A DNA stretch of 64,000 nucleotides from an uncultured Dysgonomonas sp. (lineage in GTDB: Bacteria; Bacteroidota; Bacteroidia; Bacteroidales; Dysgonomonadaceae): positions 55,944-119,943 of the forward strand of contig CALKIV010000082.1 in assembly GCA_937995835.1 (NCBI GenBank). The letters run 5' to 3'. Every line of letters begins with the position of its first letter. Within the stretch, counting starts at the first letter, position 1. Below the pieces are notes generated by a model. It was not told the origin of the DNA. It saw only the letters and a program-made list of their open reading frames with translations, and made no database searches. A program made the position numbers and the translations under genes. Shown one piece after another: positions 44,660 through 54,250 of the stretch.

Positions 44660-44779
44660 TATGACTAAAGAAATGAAATCTATATCTTTCTTTAGAAAAA
44701 ATGCAATTTGATGAAACAATAGGTTCGCTTTTATTGTTCTACAAATAGAGATGTTTCCATTACAAACTTAACTGCTCAA

Positions 44780-45931
44780 ATGATGTTGAATACAAATACC
44801 ATAAGATGTATTTTGAATCCTATATTAGGATTTCTGTTCTTTGGTCTCTATGTTGTATTACATGCAATTTCTGTTCCCGAACCTATAGCTCTAGTTATAC
44901 CCGTTGTTTTAGCTTTTACAGTACTGCTTGTTTTGGCTAAGGTGTTTAATATAAGACTTTATACACTTAGTCTGACAACTTTAATTTCTGTTGTAGCCAT
45001 CGTTAGTGTAGGAGTTTTGTGGGGAATGGGAAATCGATGGATTACTAAGAGCCACACCTATGTATTTATTGGTGAAATGATAATCATCTTGCTGTTGATG
45101 ATTGTTCATCTACTCAAGAGGTTCTTAAAGGCTCGTCTGATTAAAAAAAGAGTGAAATCTATAGATCGATTTTTTATCGAAGATCTGTTTTTTACTACTA
45201 TAACATTACAATACGCTTTAACGATTCACGTCTTTTTTGTAGTAGCATACAAGCAGATTACTGATGGTTTTTACTGTTTCGCTATTGATAAGATGCTATA
45301 CGAAATAGTACCTATTCTGATTTTGTTGATATTTTATATCCAAAATTGTCGAAGAGCACTAGCCATAACAAAGCGCTTGCTAAATGAAGAGTGGTTGCCT
45401 ATTGTTACAGAAGAAGGGAGCGTTACGGGGAGAATAGCCAAGGCTGTCTCTGTGAACATGCGTAACAAGTTTTTGCATCCTGTGGTGCGTATAGCACTTG
45501 TATCCAATGGTAAGGTGTTTCTGCAAGAAAGGAGAGGGGATATGGTTGTGGATTCCGGAAAGCTTGATCATCTTTTCGAAAAATATATATTATATAAACA
45601 CGATGTGGATTTAGCTGTGAAAAACAGTATCAAACGAATCGTAGGAGCAGAGTTAGGTGAAAAACCTAAATTTTTGTTGAAATATATTTTTGAAAACGAA
45701 AAAACCAAACGTCTTATTTTTCTCTATCTAATAGAAATAGATGATGAAAGTAAAATAAAACGTAAAGGGAAGATAACTGGGAAGTTTTGGACAGTTAGAC
45801 AAATCGATGAAGAGTTTGAAAATCAAATCTTCAGTGAAGAGTTTGAGTTGGAATATGAATATCTGAAGCACGTTATTCTTCTAGGTGATGCTGATGAACT
45901 AATGTCGCATCCAGATGGATACGATAAATAG
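44780..45931 (+). CDS. Membrane protein with Nudix-like C-terminal domain
   Basis: 383 residues. Residues 1-210 hold six or so hydrophobic helices. The C-terminal part (about 205-370) resembles a Nudix fold: LPIVTEEGSVTGRIAKAVS and HPVVRIALVSNGKVFLQERR look like Nudix hydrolases of the isopentenyl-diphosphate isomerase type. The Nudix box (GX5EX7REUXEEXGU) cannot be matched; the segment after DSGKLDHLFEKY lacks the required Glu cluster. So catalysis is doubtful, and a binding or regulatory role is possible. Its stop is one base from the stop of the convergent transporter gene. Confidence 0.65.
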   Translation: MMLNTNTIRCILNPILGFLFFGLYVVLHAISVPEPIALVIPVVLAFTVLLVLAKVFNIRLYTLSLTTLISVVAIVSVGVLWGMGNRWITKSHTYVFIGEMIIILLLMIVHLLKRFLKARLIKKRVKSIDRFFIEDLFFTTITLQYALTIHVFFVVAYKQITDGFYCFAIDKMLYEIVPILILLIFYIQNCRRALAITKRLLNEEWLPIVTEEGSVTGRIAKAVSVNMRNKFLHPVVRIALVSNGKVFLQERRGDMVVDSGKLDHLFEKYILYKHDVDLAVKNSIKRIVGAELGEKPKFLLKYIFENEKTKRLIFLYLIEIDDESKIKRKGKITGKFWTVRQIDEEFENQIFSEEFELEYEYLKHVILLGDADELMSHPDGYDK

Positions 45932-45932
45932 A

Positions 45933-46844
45933 CTAAGCATTTGAATTTTGGTTAGGCTTTTCTTGCTCTTTTCGCCATACCTGATATGAGTTTACAATAT
46001 TTTGCCATAAAATATATGCTCCCGGAGCTACAGATGCCACTGGGTTAAGATAGGTTTGAGCCATCCAAATGGCTAGAATAGTATTTTTTTGTCCAAGTCC
46101 TTGCCCGCCTGATATGGTGTTGTCTAGTTTGGTCCCAATCGATCTGCCCACAAGAAATTGCGATATACAAGCTATTAAGGCGGCAACAGCTAAAGCTATT
46201 TCAGCCCAATAGCTAGTAGAGGATTCTTCTACTACAAACAACACTGTCTTTCCGGTGATGATAACGAGGGCAAAAGACCACAGATAGAACGAAACGCTTT
46301 TCCATTTTTTGATCACATTATGCACTTTGGGGAGAAACTTGCTGAGAATGAAAGCAAGGAAAAAAGGAAGCAATAGTAGAATAAATACCTTTTGACAGAT
46401 AATTAGCACTGCATGCCAAAACGAATCAGCATCTACATTGCCTGCAAAAGCAAACCACAATGGTGCAACAAAAGCTACCACCAAGTTACAGAATAAGCTA
46501 TAGGAAGCCAAGCTTTCTACATTTCCACCCAACATTCCAGTAATGACAGGTGCCGATGTTGCCGTTGGTGCCAAAATACATATCATGGCTCCTTGAGCCA
46601 ATATGGCATTAAATGGTAGGAGGACAAAGTAGGCAATGGCACTCCCCAGAAGTTGAACAGCAATGAGAGCAAAGTGAAATTTGGTAAATCGTAAGCTCTT
46701 GAAATCTATATTACAATAAGTAAAGAACAGCATTACCCCAATGAGAAAAGGAGTGAGAAATGCCAATATAGAAACTTGCTTATAAAAAATTAAGCCTATG
46801 GTCATAGCCATAGGCATCATATATGATCTTAATAACTTTAACAT
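45933..46844 (-). CDS. BASS-family transporter
   Basis: 303 residues, about ten hydrophobic helices. Resembles the bile acid:sodium symporter (BASS) superfamily: the ITGMLGGNVESLASYSL region and the crossing-helix-like APTATSAPV segment. The transported solute (bile acid, keto acid or similar) cannot be deduced. The gene converges with the Nudix-tailed gene with a single base between stop codons, leaving no space for a terminator. A 73-bp gap separates its start from the next minus-strand gene. Confidence 0.85.
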   Translation of the reverse strand: MLKLLRSYMMPMAMTIGLIFYKQVSILAFLTPFLIGVMLFFTYCNIDFKSLRFTKFHFALIAVQLLGSAIAYFVLLPFNAILAQGAMICILAPTATSAPVITGMLGGNVESLASYSLFCNLVVAFVAPLWFAFAGNVDADSFWHAVLIICQKVFILLLLPFFLAFILSKFLPKVHNVIKKWKSVSFYLWSFALVIITGKTVLFVVEESSTSYWAEIALAVAALIACISQFLVGRSIGTKLDNTISGGQGLGQKNTILAIWMAQTYLNPVASVAPGAYILWQNIVNSYQVWRKEQEKPNQNSNA

Positions 46845-46917
46845 AGTCTATCTATAACGAATGATAGGTAAAAGTATTAAAAGCAATTGTTAAAACGCTA
46901 CGATTAGAATAAAAAGT

Positions 46918-47118
46918 TTACTTAACGATGATTCGGTCAATAATGCTTTCTATTCTTTTTTGTTTTTCGTTGATGTCCTCTACATAATCGTATATCTTTT
47001 CCACTTGTTTTGCTGTCTTAAGGACTTTTATCAGAATGATAACAGCTAAAACAACCAATATTGCAAAACCGCAAAGCATTGTTTCGGGCACTGCAATTGC
47101 AAATCCTAATTCTTCCAT
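46918..47118 (-). CDS. Small membrane-anchored coiled-coil protein
   Basis: 66 residues. A single membrane helix (about 15-35, LCGFAILVVLAVIILIKVL) followed by a helical charged tail (KQVEKIYDYVEDINEKQKRI) likely forming a coiled coil. No family recognised. A -7 box candidate TATTTTTG lies at 47169-47162 on the minus strand, about 45 bp before the start, which supports its being a real gene. Confidence 0.65.
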   Translation of the reverse strand: MEELGFAIAVPETMLCGFAILVVLAVIILIKVLKTAKQVEKIYDYVEDINEKQKRIESIIDRIIVK

Positions 47119-47335
47119 AGTTTATGAGCTTTATTATGTCTTTTTATTCTGTTTGTTAGAACAAAAATAAAATATTATTTAATAATAAAAGACTATATTA
47201 ATAGTTATTACAAATCTACACAATAGATTAATGCCAGTCAATTTCTTTGATGTAAGATGATTTGCGTTTAAAGTGCTTTGGGCTTTGGTCGTGAAAAATA
47301 AAATGGTTTCTAAGTCAAAAGTTGCACAAAATTAT

Positions 47336-47343
47336 TACTTTTG
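47336..47343 (+). promoter_or_regulatory. Candidate -7 box for fabI
   Basis: TACTTTTG, 42 bp before the ATG; no TTG at the right distance. The rest of the 47119-47385 gap shows no ORF. Confidence 0.5.
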
Positions 47344-47385
47344 TGTGATTGCTAAAAAAGAGAATACTAAAAAAACGAATATAAC

Positions 47386-48204
47386 ATGAGTAATAATCTA
47401 TTAAAAGGCAAAAGAGGAATCATCTTTGGTGCGCTAAATGACAAATCTATTGCTTGGAAAGTTGCAGAAAAAGCAGTTGAGCAAGGAGCTACTATCACTC
47501 TTTCTAATACAGCAATGGCTTTGCGTATGGGAGGTGTAAACGAACTAGGCGAAAGATTGAACGCTAAAGTTATCCCTGCCGACGCTACAAGTGTTGAAGA
47601 ATTGGAAGTGGTTTTTAGAGAATCTATGGAGGCTCTAGGTGGACAAATCGATTTCGTTCTACACTCTATCGGAATGTCTCCTAACGTTCGTAAAAACATT
47701 CCTTATGATGATATCAACTATGGTTTCTTAGGGAAAACGTTAGACGTTTCTGCTATCTCGTTTCATAAAATGATGCAAGTAGCTAAAAAAGTGGACGCTA
47801 TTGCTGATCACGGTTCTATTGTTGCTCTTACACATATTGCAGCACAACGTACGTTCACAGGATATAATGATATGGCTGACGCTAAATCTCTGCTAGAGTC
47901 TTTTGGTCGTAGCTTTGGTTATGTATATGGACGTGATAAGGGAGTACGTGTAAACACAATTTCTCAATCTCCAACTCCTACAACAGCGGGAGAGGGTATT
48001 TCTGGAATGAATGCTTTCTTAGACTTTGCAGAAAAAATGTCTCCACTTGGTAATGCTTCAGCTGACGAGTGCGCAGACTACTGTATTGTGATGTTCTCTG
48101 ACTTCACGAAGAAAGTGACGATGCAAAACTTGTTCCACGATGGTGGCTTCTCAAACATGGGCTTGACCCAAGCAATTGTTGAAGACTACATAGAGAAAAA
48201 ATAA
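47386..48204 (+). CDS. fabI: Enoyl-[acyl-carrier-protein] reductase FabI
   Basis: 272 residues. NADH-dependent last step of the fatty acid elongation cycle and target of triclosan-like inhibitors. Nucleotide-binding GIIFGALNDKSIAW opens the Rossmann fold. The essential Tyr-x6-Lys pair is Tyr160 and Lys167 in GYNDMADAK. The position of the second active-site Tyr of the E. coli enzyme (Tyr146, in LSYLGAE) reads His150 (LTHIAAQ), which may be a lineage trait. SQSPTPTTAGEGI matches the substrate loop. A hairpin terminator follows. Confidence 0.95.
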   Translation: MSNNLLKGKRGIIFGALNDKSIAWKVAEKAVEQGATITLSNTAMALRMGGVNELGERLNAKVIPADATSVEELEVVFRESMEALGGQIDFVLHSIGMSPNVRKNIPYDDINYGFLGKTLDVSAISFHKMMQVAKKVDAIADHGSIVALTHIAAQRTFTGYNDMADAKSLLESFGRSFGYVYGRDKGVRVNTISQSPTPTTAGEGISGMNAFLDFAEKMSPLGNASADECADYCIVMFSDFTKKVTMQNLFHDGGFSNMGLTQAIVEDYIEKK

Positions 48205-48225
48205 AATCCACAATATTGATATAGA

Positions 48226-48267
48226 AAACAGCTGTTGGGATTTAAATATCTCCAATGGCTGTTTTTT
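48226..48267 (+). terminator. Intrinsic terminator of fabI
   Basis: Hairpin with arms AAACAGCTGTTGG and CCAATGGCTGTTT (two wobble pairs), a loop of about 16 nt and a T7 run. Confidence 0.8.
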
Positions 48268-48330
48268 TGTTTGAGCATTAGCAATTGATCAATTTATATT
48301 AAACTAGAAAACTAAACAGAAAGACAACTT

Positions 48331-48939
48331 ATGATAATAAAACTATACGATGAGAATCCAAACGAAAAAGAGATCACTAAAATAGTGGAGATCTTAAAGA
48401 ATGGAGGAATAGTCATTTATCCGACCGATACGGTTTATGCCATTGGTTGTGATGCCTTGAATGTTAGGGCTGTGGAGGAGGTTTGCCGACTGAAAGATAT
48501 TAATCCGAATAAGGCAAACTTGTCGATCATTTGCTATGACTTAAGTGATATCAGTGAATACGCAAAGGTCAACAACGATACTTTCAAGTTGATGAAGCGA
48601 AACTTGCCTGGCCCATTTACCTTTATTCTGAACACAACATCTACACTCCCTAAAATCTATAAAAATAAAAAAACAGTGGGTATTCGTGTTCCTGACAACA
48701 ATATTATCAGAACATTAGTCAGGGCTTTGGGCAATCCTATAATGACAACATCAGTGAAAGATGATGATGAGGTCATAGAATATACTACAGATCCGGAATT
48801 GATTCACGAAAAATATGAACAACAGGTAGATATCGTTATCGATGGTGGATATGGAGGTGCGGAAGGTTCTACAGTTATAGACTGTACGAATGGTGAAATT
48901 GAAATAATACGACAAGGCAAAGGTGAATTACTTTTGTAA
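48331..48939 (+). CDS. Sua5/YciO/YrdC protein, L-threonylcarbamoyladenylate synthase-type
   Basis: 202 residues. Family enzymes make threonylcarbamoyl-AMP for the t6A modification of ANN-decoding tRNAs. Seen: VIYPTDTVYAIGCDA, LKDINPNKANLSIICYDL, NLPGPFTFIL, VGIRVPDN and the late segment EGSTVIDCTNGEIEIIRQG. The 'NKANLSIIC' form is closer to YciO than to TsaC, so activity on t6A is probable but not certain. It is followed at 50 bp by an S41 peptidase gene. Confidence 0.88.
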   Translation: MIIKLYDENPNEKEITKIVEILKNGGIVIYPTDTVYAIGCDALNVRAVEEVCRLKDINPNKANLSIICYDLSDISEYAKVNNDTFKLMKRNLPGPFTFILNTTSTLPKIYKNKKTVGIRVPDNNIIRTLVRALGNPIMTTSVKDDDEVIEYTTDPELIHEKYEQQVDIVIDGGYGGAEGSTVIDCTNGEIEIIRQGKGELLL

Positions 48940-48989
48940 TCAAAATATTATTTCTACTTTCACTTTTTAAAAATAAAATCATAAATAAA

Positions 48990-50543
48990 ATGATTATGAA
49001 AGAAAATCGCATATTTATATTGACAGTTGCGCTATTTGTGCTTCTGGCCTCCTCTTGCTCTGATAAGAATGATGACGATTACGACAGGGATAAGGACAAA
49101 GACAAAGATAAATTGACCCAGAATGAGAAAATCAATAATTGGATATATGACGAGATGAGCTTCCAGTATTATTGGAATACAGAAATACCTCAAAAAAACA
49201 CGTTGAACTTCGATTCGAAGCCAGATGACTTTTTTAGTAGTCTGATATATAACTATGATACACCTACTGGCGATCGATTCTCCTACATGGAGAAAAATGA
49301 TGTTCCTTATTTTCCTACCTCTAAGGGAGTCAGTGCAAGTTCGTCAACAAAGCATAATGATATTGGTTTCAGCTATTTGAATTATAATTTTACTGATGGG
49401 TCTGTTGTGTTGTTTGTCAACTATGTGAAGCCTAATTCTAAAGCAGATCTTCAAAAAAATGGTATCAAGCGAGGAGATATTATAAATCGAATCAACGGAA
49501 CATCTTTAACTAGAGATAACTATCTATCTTTGATTCATTCAGGAAAATCGAGTATGGAATTAGAGTTCGAAAATCGAGCAGGTTCATTAGTGGTAGAAGC
49601 AACGCCTATTTATACTGAAAATCCAATACTTCTAGAAGATATCATACCTTTTGAAGGGAAAAAAGTCGGCTATATTGTTTACAACTTTTTTGCCAATGAT
49701 AATGGAGACGAATCGTATGACTATGCTGTGGAACTGAATAAAATCTTCGAAAAATATAGCAGCAAAAGAATAGATGAGCTGATTCTTGATTTTAGATACA
49801 ATGGAGGTGGCTATGTAGAAAGTGGAACATATATTGCTAGCGCTATCGTTCCCAATCGTAATAGCACTGGTGTGAAGATTTATACTCAACGAGAATATAA
49901 TAAAGAGTTTGATGCTTATCTAAAAACAATGAGCAACTACGATGAGCTAAAGCACGAATACTTTGCTGACAAAATAGGACGCAAAAGCAATATCAAAGAA
50001 GATGTCGCTCGCCTTGAAATGAAGCGGTTATATGTGATCACTAGCGACAGAACAGCATCTGCCAGCGAACAAATTATCAATGGTCTGGGTGGGGGACAAT
50101 ACGTCGATGTACAAATCATTGGGCAAACAACCACAGGGAAAAACATGGAGTCTTTCGAAATCAAAGATGAAGAAAATAAAGATAATGATTGGATACTTCA
50201 TCCACTGACCTCTATCTCTTTCCATAGTAAGGCAAAAACATCGAAGGAAAATCTCTATTATGGAGGATTTGAGCCAACTTATGGTGGAGAAGTTCTAGAG
50301 GGAGCTACCATTGAGAATCAGGGAGGCTATAGGGTGCTCACTTTCGATAAGGTTGTTTATCCATTGGGCGATCCTCAAGAAAAATTATTAGCCATGGCAC
50401 TTAATAGTATTGCCGGCAGACCAGCACCAATGGTAAGAAGCATGAAAGGAACAATGGGGCAGGGCAGAACGCTGACCAATGAGCAATTGAAATCCTCGCT
50501 AGATTTTAATCCTCGAGGAATGATTATAGATATAAAGAAATAA
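48990..50543 (+). CDS. S41 family peptidase, lipoprotein
   Basis: 517 residues from ATG 48990 (ATG 48996 also possible). Signal peptide with lipobox LASSC; the mature start CSDKNDDDYD is acidic and resembles the lipoprotein export signal for surface display in Bacteroides. A (Asp-Lys) repeat DRDKDKDKDKDK follows at about 32-41, coded by imperfect repeats. A PDZ-like domain lies at about 125-205 (KNGIKRGDIINRINGTSL), then the C-terminal processing peptidase domain with catalytic Ser in SDRTASASEQI and Lys in GQTTTGKNM. Substrates unknown. It lies between tsaC and thrA, 10 bp before thrA. Confidence 0.9.
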   Translation: MIMKENRIFILTVALFVLLASSCSDKNDDDYDRDKDKDKDKLTQNEKINNWIYDEMSFQYYWNTEIPQKNTLNFDSKPDDFFSSLIYNYDTPTGDRFSYMEKNDVPYFPTSKGVSASSSTKHNDIGFSYLNYNFTDGSVVLFVNYVKPNSKADLQKNGIKRGDIINRINGTSLTRDNYLSLIHSGKSSMELEFENRAGSLVVEATPIYTENPILLEDIIPFEGKKVGYIVYNFFANDNGDESYDYAVELNKIFEKYSSKRIDELILDFRYNGGGYVESGTYIASAIVPNRNSTGVKIYTQREYNKEFDAYLKTMSNYDELKHEYFADKIGRKSNIKEDVARLEMKRLYVITSDRTASASEQIINGLGGGQYVDVQIIGQTTTGKNMESFEIKDEENKDNDWILHPLTSISFHSKAKTSKENLYYGGFEPTYGGEVLEGATIENQGGYRVLTFDKVVYPLGDPQEKLLAMALNSIAGRPAPMVRSMKGTMGQGRTLTNEQLKSSLDFNPRGMIIDIKK

Positions 50544-50553
50544 AACTATTTGA

Positions 50554-52995
50554 ATGAAAGTCATGAAGTTTGGCGGAACATCCGTAGGTTCTGCAACTAA
50601 CATCCAAAATGTTAAGAAAATTTTAAGTTCGATCAACGAACCTGTAGTTGTAGTCGTATCAGCATTTCAGGGAGTAACCGATAAGTTACTCTTGACGTCA
50701 GAACTGGCTGCAACGGGCGATCATGCCTATTCGCGCGAGTACGATGAGATCGTGGAACAACATCTCAATGTTGTAGATCGCTTGTCTATCTCTGACGATG
50801 AACGAATGCAACTGAGAGCTAAAACGGAAACTTCGCTTGACGAACTTAGTAAAATTCTGAAAGGTGTTTTTTTAGTAAACGATCTTTCACAAAAAACATC
50901 GGATAAGATTGTTAGTTATGGAGAAAGGCTTTCATTTCAAATCATTGGTGCAGCTCTGACTGATTTTCAGATGCTGGATGCCTTTAGTTTGATCAAGACA
51001 GAGTCAACATTTGACAAACATATACCGGATATTGAGCAGACTTCTAAGTTGATTATTGATGCTTATAATAAGTCATCGAAGCGTATCTTGGTGGCAGGAT
51101 TTATTTCTACCTCACTATCCACAGGGGGGATTACCAATCTTGGGAGAGGAGGATCTGACTATACAGCTTCCCTTTTTGCTTCAGCATTAAATGCCGACAT
51201 CTTAGAAATATGGTCTGATGTAGATGGCTTCATGTCTGCCGATCCTAAAGTGATTAATAATGCGCATGTGATCAAACAATTGTCGTTCACTGAGGCAATG
51301 GAACTTTGCAACTTTGGGGCAAAAGTGATTTATCCTCCAACCATTTTTCCGGTCTATCATAAAAGTATTCCCATAAGGATAAAAAATACTTTTAAACCAG
51401 ATGCACCTGGTACTTACATCTCTCATAACGGACATGATGAGAACAATAAAGCTCTGATAAAGGGAATATCTTCCATCAGTGACACTTGTTTGTTGACTGT
51501 ACAAGGCTTGGGAATGGTGGGGATCATCGGGATCAATTATCGTATATTCAAAACATTAGCTGAGAATAATATCAGTGTGTTCTTGGTGTCGCAGGCTTCT
51601 TCCGAAAATAGTACATCTATTGGTATCAGAAGTCAGGATGCTAAGCTTGCCGTTGAGGTGCTCGAAGAAGAATTTTATAAAGAAATTCAATTGGGAAGTA
51701 TTAACCCCATCATGACAGAAATGGACTTGGCTACTGTGGCTATTGTGGGTGAGAATATGAAATACACTCCCGGCATTGCAGGACGATTATTTGAGACCTT
51801 GGGTAAAGGTGGTATTAGTGTCATAGCATGTGCACAAGGAGCATCGGAGGTTAATATATCTTTTGTAATCAAAAATAAATATCTGCGCAAAGCATTAAAT
51901 TCTATTCATGATTCATTCTTCTTGTCAGAATATAAAGTTTTAAATCTTTTTATTACTGGTATTGGAACGGTGGGGAGTAAGTTAATTGAACAAATCAAGC
52001 AACAACAACCCAAGCTGATGGAGCAGTATGCTTTGAAGCTCAATGTAGTGGGAATCGCCAGAGGAACCAAGGCACTTTTTTGCAGAGAAGGCATCAACTT
52101 GGAAAATTATAGAAATGATCTGGAAGAAAAAGGCATAGCAAGTTCTCCACAAATATTAGTAGATAATATTGTGGATATGAACATCTTTAATGCCGTATTT
52201 GTCGATTGTACAGCTAATGAGCAAGTGGCAACCATCTATAAGCAATTGATGGATAAAAATATATCTGTGGTTACAGCCAATAAAATTGCCGCTTCCTCAA
52301 GTTATGACTTATATCATTCGTTGAAAAATACAGCGCGTGAACGAAATATAAAGTTCTTATTTGAGACCAATGTTGGTGCAGGTTTACCGGTGATCAATAC
52401 AATGAATTCGCTGACCAACTCAGGGGATAAGATCATAAAGATAGAAGCAGTGCTCTCAGGTACGCTAAACTTTATCTTCAACACCATGAGCAAGGATATT
52501 CCATTTAGTAAGACAATTCTTTTGGCTAAAGAAAAAGGCTTTGCCGAACCAGACCCAAGAATAGACCTAAGTGGAACAGATGTGGTGCGCAAGTTAGTGA
52601 TTCTTTCTCGTGAGGCAGGTTATCAAGTAGAGCAGAGCGATGTAAAGAAAAACTTATTCGTACCTCAAAAGTATTTTGATGGATCTCTTGAAGAATTCTG
52701 GAGTACAATCAATGAACTAGACAAGCATTTTGAAGAGACAAGGCTGAAGTTAGAAAAAGAAAATAAACGCCTCCGATTTGTAGCCACTTGCGAAAACGGA
52801 ACATGTGAGGTTGGCTTGCAAGAAGTAGGTCAAAATCACCCATTCTATGACCTAGAGGGCAGTAACAATATAATCCAACTAACCACAGAGCGTTATAACC
52901 AATATCCAATGATTATCAAAGGATATGGAGCAGGAGCAGATGTTACGGCAGCAGGTGTTTTTGCAGATGTTATTAGCATTGCAAATGTCAGATAA
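50554..52995 (+). CDS. thrA: Bifunctional aspartate kinase / homoserine dehydrogenase
   Basis: 813 residues. Catalyses the first and third steps from aspartate to homoserine, giving threonine and methionine. The aspartate kinase part opens with MKVMKFGGTSVGS; ACT regulatory domains lie at about 310-460; the homoserine dehydrogenase part starts near 468 (GIGTVGSKL) and includes TANKIAAS, ETNVGAGLPVI and the end segment GAGADVTAAGVFADVI. Joined in one transcript with apgM (46 bp on). The threonine synthase gene (thrC), which I recall following apgM in Bacteroides, is not found here. Confidence 0.96.
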   Translation: MKVMKFGGTSVGSATNIQNVKKILSSINEPVVVVVSAFQGVTDKLLLTSELAATGDHAYSREYDEIVEQHLNVVDRLSISDDERMQLRAKTETSLDELSKILKGVFLVNDLSQKTSDKIVSYGERLSFQIIGAALTDFQMLDAFSLIKTESTFDKHIPDIEQTSKLIIDAYNKSSKRILVAGFISTSLSTGGITNLGRGGSDYTASLFASALNADILEIWSDVDGFMSADPKVINNAHVIKQLSFTEAMELCNFGAKVIYPPTIFPVYHKSIPIRIKNTFKPDAPGTYISHNGHDENNKALIKGISSISDTCLLTVQGLGMVGIIGINYRIFKTLAENNISVFLVSQASSENSTSIGIRSQDAKLAVEVLEEEFYKEIQLGSINPIMTEMDLATVAIVGENMKYTPGIAGRLFETLGKGGISVIACAQGASEVNISFVIKNKYLRKALNSIHDSFFLSEYKVLNLFITGIGTVGSKLIEQIKQQQPKLMEQYALKLNVVGIARGTKALFCREGINLENYRNDLEEKGIASSPQILVDNIVDMNIFNAVFVDCTANEQVATIYKQLMDKNISVVTANKIAASSSYDLYHSLKNTARERNIKFLFETNVGAGLPVINTMNSLTNSGDKIIKIEAVLSGTLNFIFNTMSKDIPFSKTILLAKEKGFAEPDPRIDLSGTDVVRKLVILSREAGYQVEQSDVKKNLFVPQKYFDGSLEEFWSTINELDKHFEETRLKLEKENKRLRFVATCENGTCEVGLQEVGQNHPFYDLEGSNNIIQLTTERYNQYPMIIKGYGAGADVTAAGVFADVISIANVR

Positions 52996-53041
52996 TCTGA
53001 TTTTACCAGTTTTATGAAACTAATTTAATATATAATCAATA

Positions 53042-54250
53042 GTGAAAACAATAATAATATTGGCAGATGGGGCCGCAGATGAGCCTATTGTCGAACTAGG
53101 AAACAAAACTCCTTTGCAGGTGGCAAAGAAACCATACATTGATTTATTAGCAGCAAAGGGTAAAAGTGGAGAGTTAGACACTATTCCTAAAGGTTTTCAC
53201 CCAGGGAGCGAGATTGCCAACTTATCCGTTTTGGGATATGATGTGCCTAAAGTATTTGAAGGACGTGGCTCATTAGAGGCAGCAAGCATGGGAATTGCTA
53301 TTGCTGATGATGAAATGGCTATGCGTTGTAATATCATTTGCATCAAAGATGGAAAGATAAAAAATCACTCGGCAGGGCATATCTCATCAGAAGAAGCCAG
53401 GGGGTTAATGCTTTTCTTAGACGAAAAGCTGAATGACGGTATTGTAAGCTTCTATCCGGGAGTGTCATATCGTCATTTGTTGAAGATGAAAAATGGGAAC
53501 AAAAATTTAGATTGTACCCCTCCACACGATGTGATTGGAACTCCGTTTCGTGATGTGATGATTAAAGGTCTGGATGCAGAAGCTAAAAAGACAGCAGACT
53601 ACTTGAATAATCTGATTCTGAAATCGCAAGAATTGTTAAAAGATCATCCAGTGAATTTGAAGCGTATAGCAGAAGGTAAAGATCCGGCAAATAGCATCTG
53701 GCCTTGGTCACCCGGTTTCCGTCCTCAAATGGAAACATTGGAACAGCTATATGGAATCAAGAGTGGTTCTGTGATCTCAGCAGTAGACTTAATTATGGGA
53801 ATAGGGGTTTATGCAGGACTTAAACCAATTCATGTGGAAGGAGCAACAGGCTTGTTCGACACCAACTACGAAGGAAAAGCAAGAGCAGCCATCGATGCTT
53901 TGAAAAAAGATGACTTTGTATATCTACATATCGAAGCCCCAGACGAAGCTGGGCATGAGGGAGATTTTAAACTAAAAACAAGAACTATAGAGGATATTGA
54001 TTCACGCGTAGTGAAAACAATATATGAGGAAACAAAAGATTGGGATGAGCCAATCACCATCGCTCTATTGCCCGATCATCCAACGCCTTGTGTATTGAAA
54101 ACGCATACCAATAAGCCAATTCCATTTTTGATCTACCGATCTAATGGAACGGCTGATGTTGTGCAGATATATGATGAATTTGAATCACCTAAAGGGGCTT
54201 ATGGCTTGATAGAGGGCAATGAATTCATGAAAACCTTGTTTGATAAATGA
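53042..54250 (+). CDS. apgM: Cofactor-independent phosphoglycerate mutase, archaeal type
   Basis: 402 residues, started by GTG at 53042; the N-terminal IIILADGAADEP sits right after it, as expected. Alkaline-phosphatase-superfamily metalloenzyme interconverting 3- and 2-phosphoglycerate; in Bacteroides the homologue lies in the threonine operon, and a homoserine kinase activity has been proposed for such proteins, which would fit this place. FHPGSEIANLSVLGYD includes the nucleophilic Ser, and LLPDHPTPC closes the metal site. The last 4 bp overlap the next gene (ATGA). Confidence 0.92.
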   Translation: MKTIIILADGAADEPIVELGNKTPLQVAKKPYIDLLAAKGKSGELDTIPKGFHPGSEIANLSVLGYDVPKVFEGRGSLEAASMGIAIADDEMAMRCNIICIKDGKIKNHSAGHISSEEARGLMLFLDEKLNDGIVSFYPGVSYRHLLKMKNGNKNLDCTPPHDVIGTPFRDVMIKGLDAEAKKTADYLNNLILKSQELLKDHPVNLKRIAEGKDPANSIWPWSPGFRPQMETLEQLYGIKSGSVISAVDLIMGIGVYAGLKPIHVEGATGLFDTNYEGKARAAIDALKKDDFVYLHIEAPDEAGHEGDFKLKTRTIEDIDSRVVKTIYEETKDWDEPITIALLPDHPTPCVLKTHTNKPIPFLIYRSNGTADVVQIYDEFESPKGAYGLIEGNEFMKTLFDK

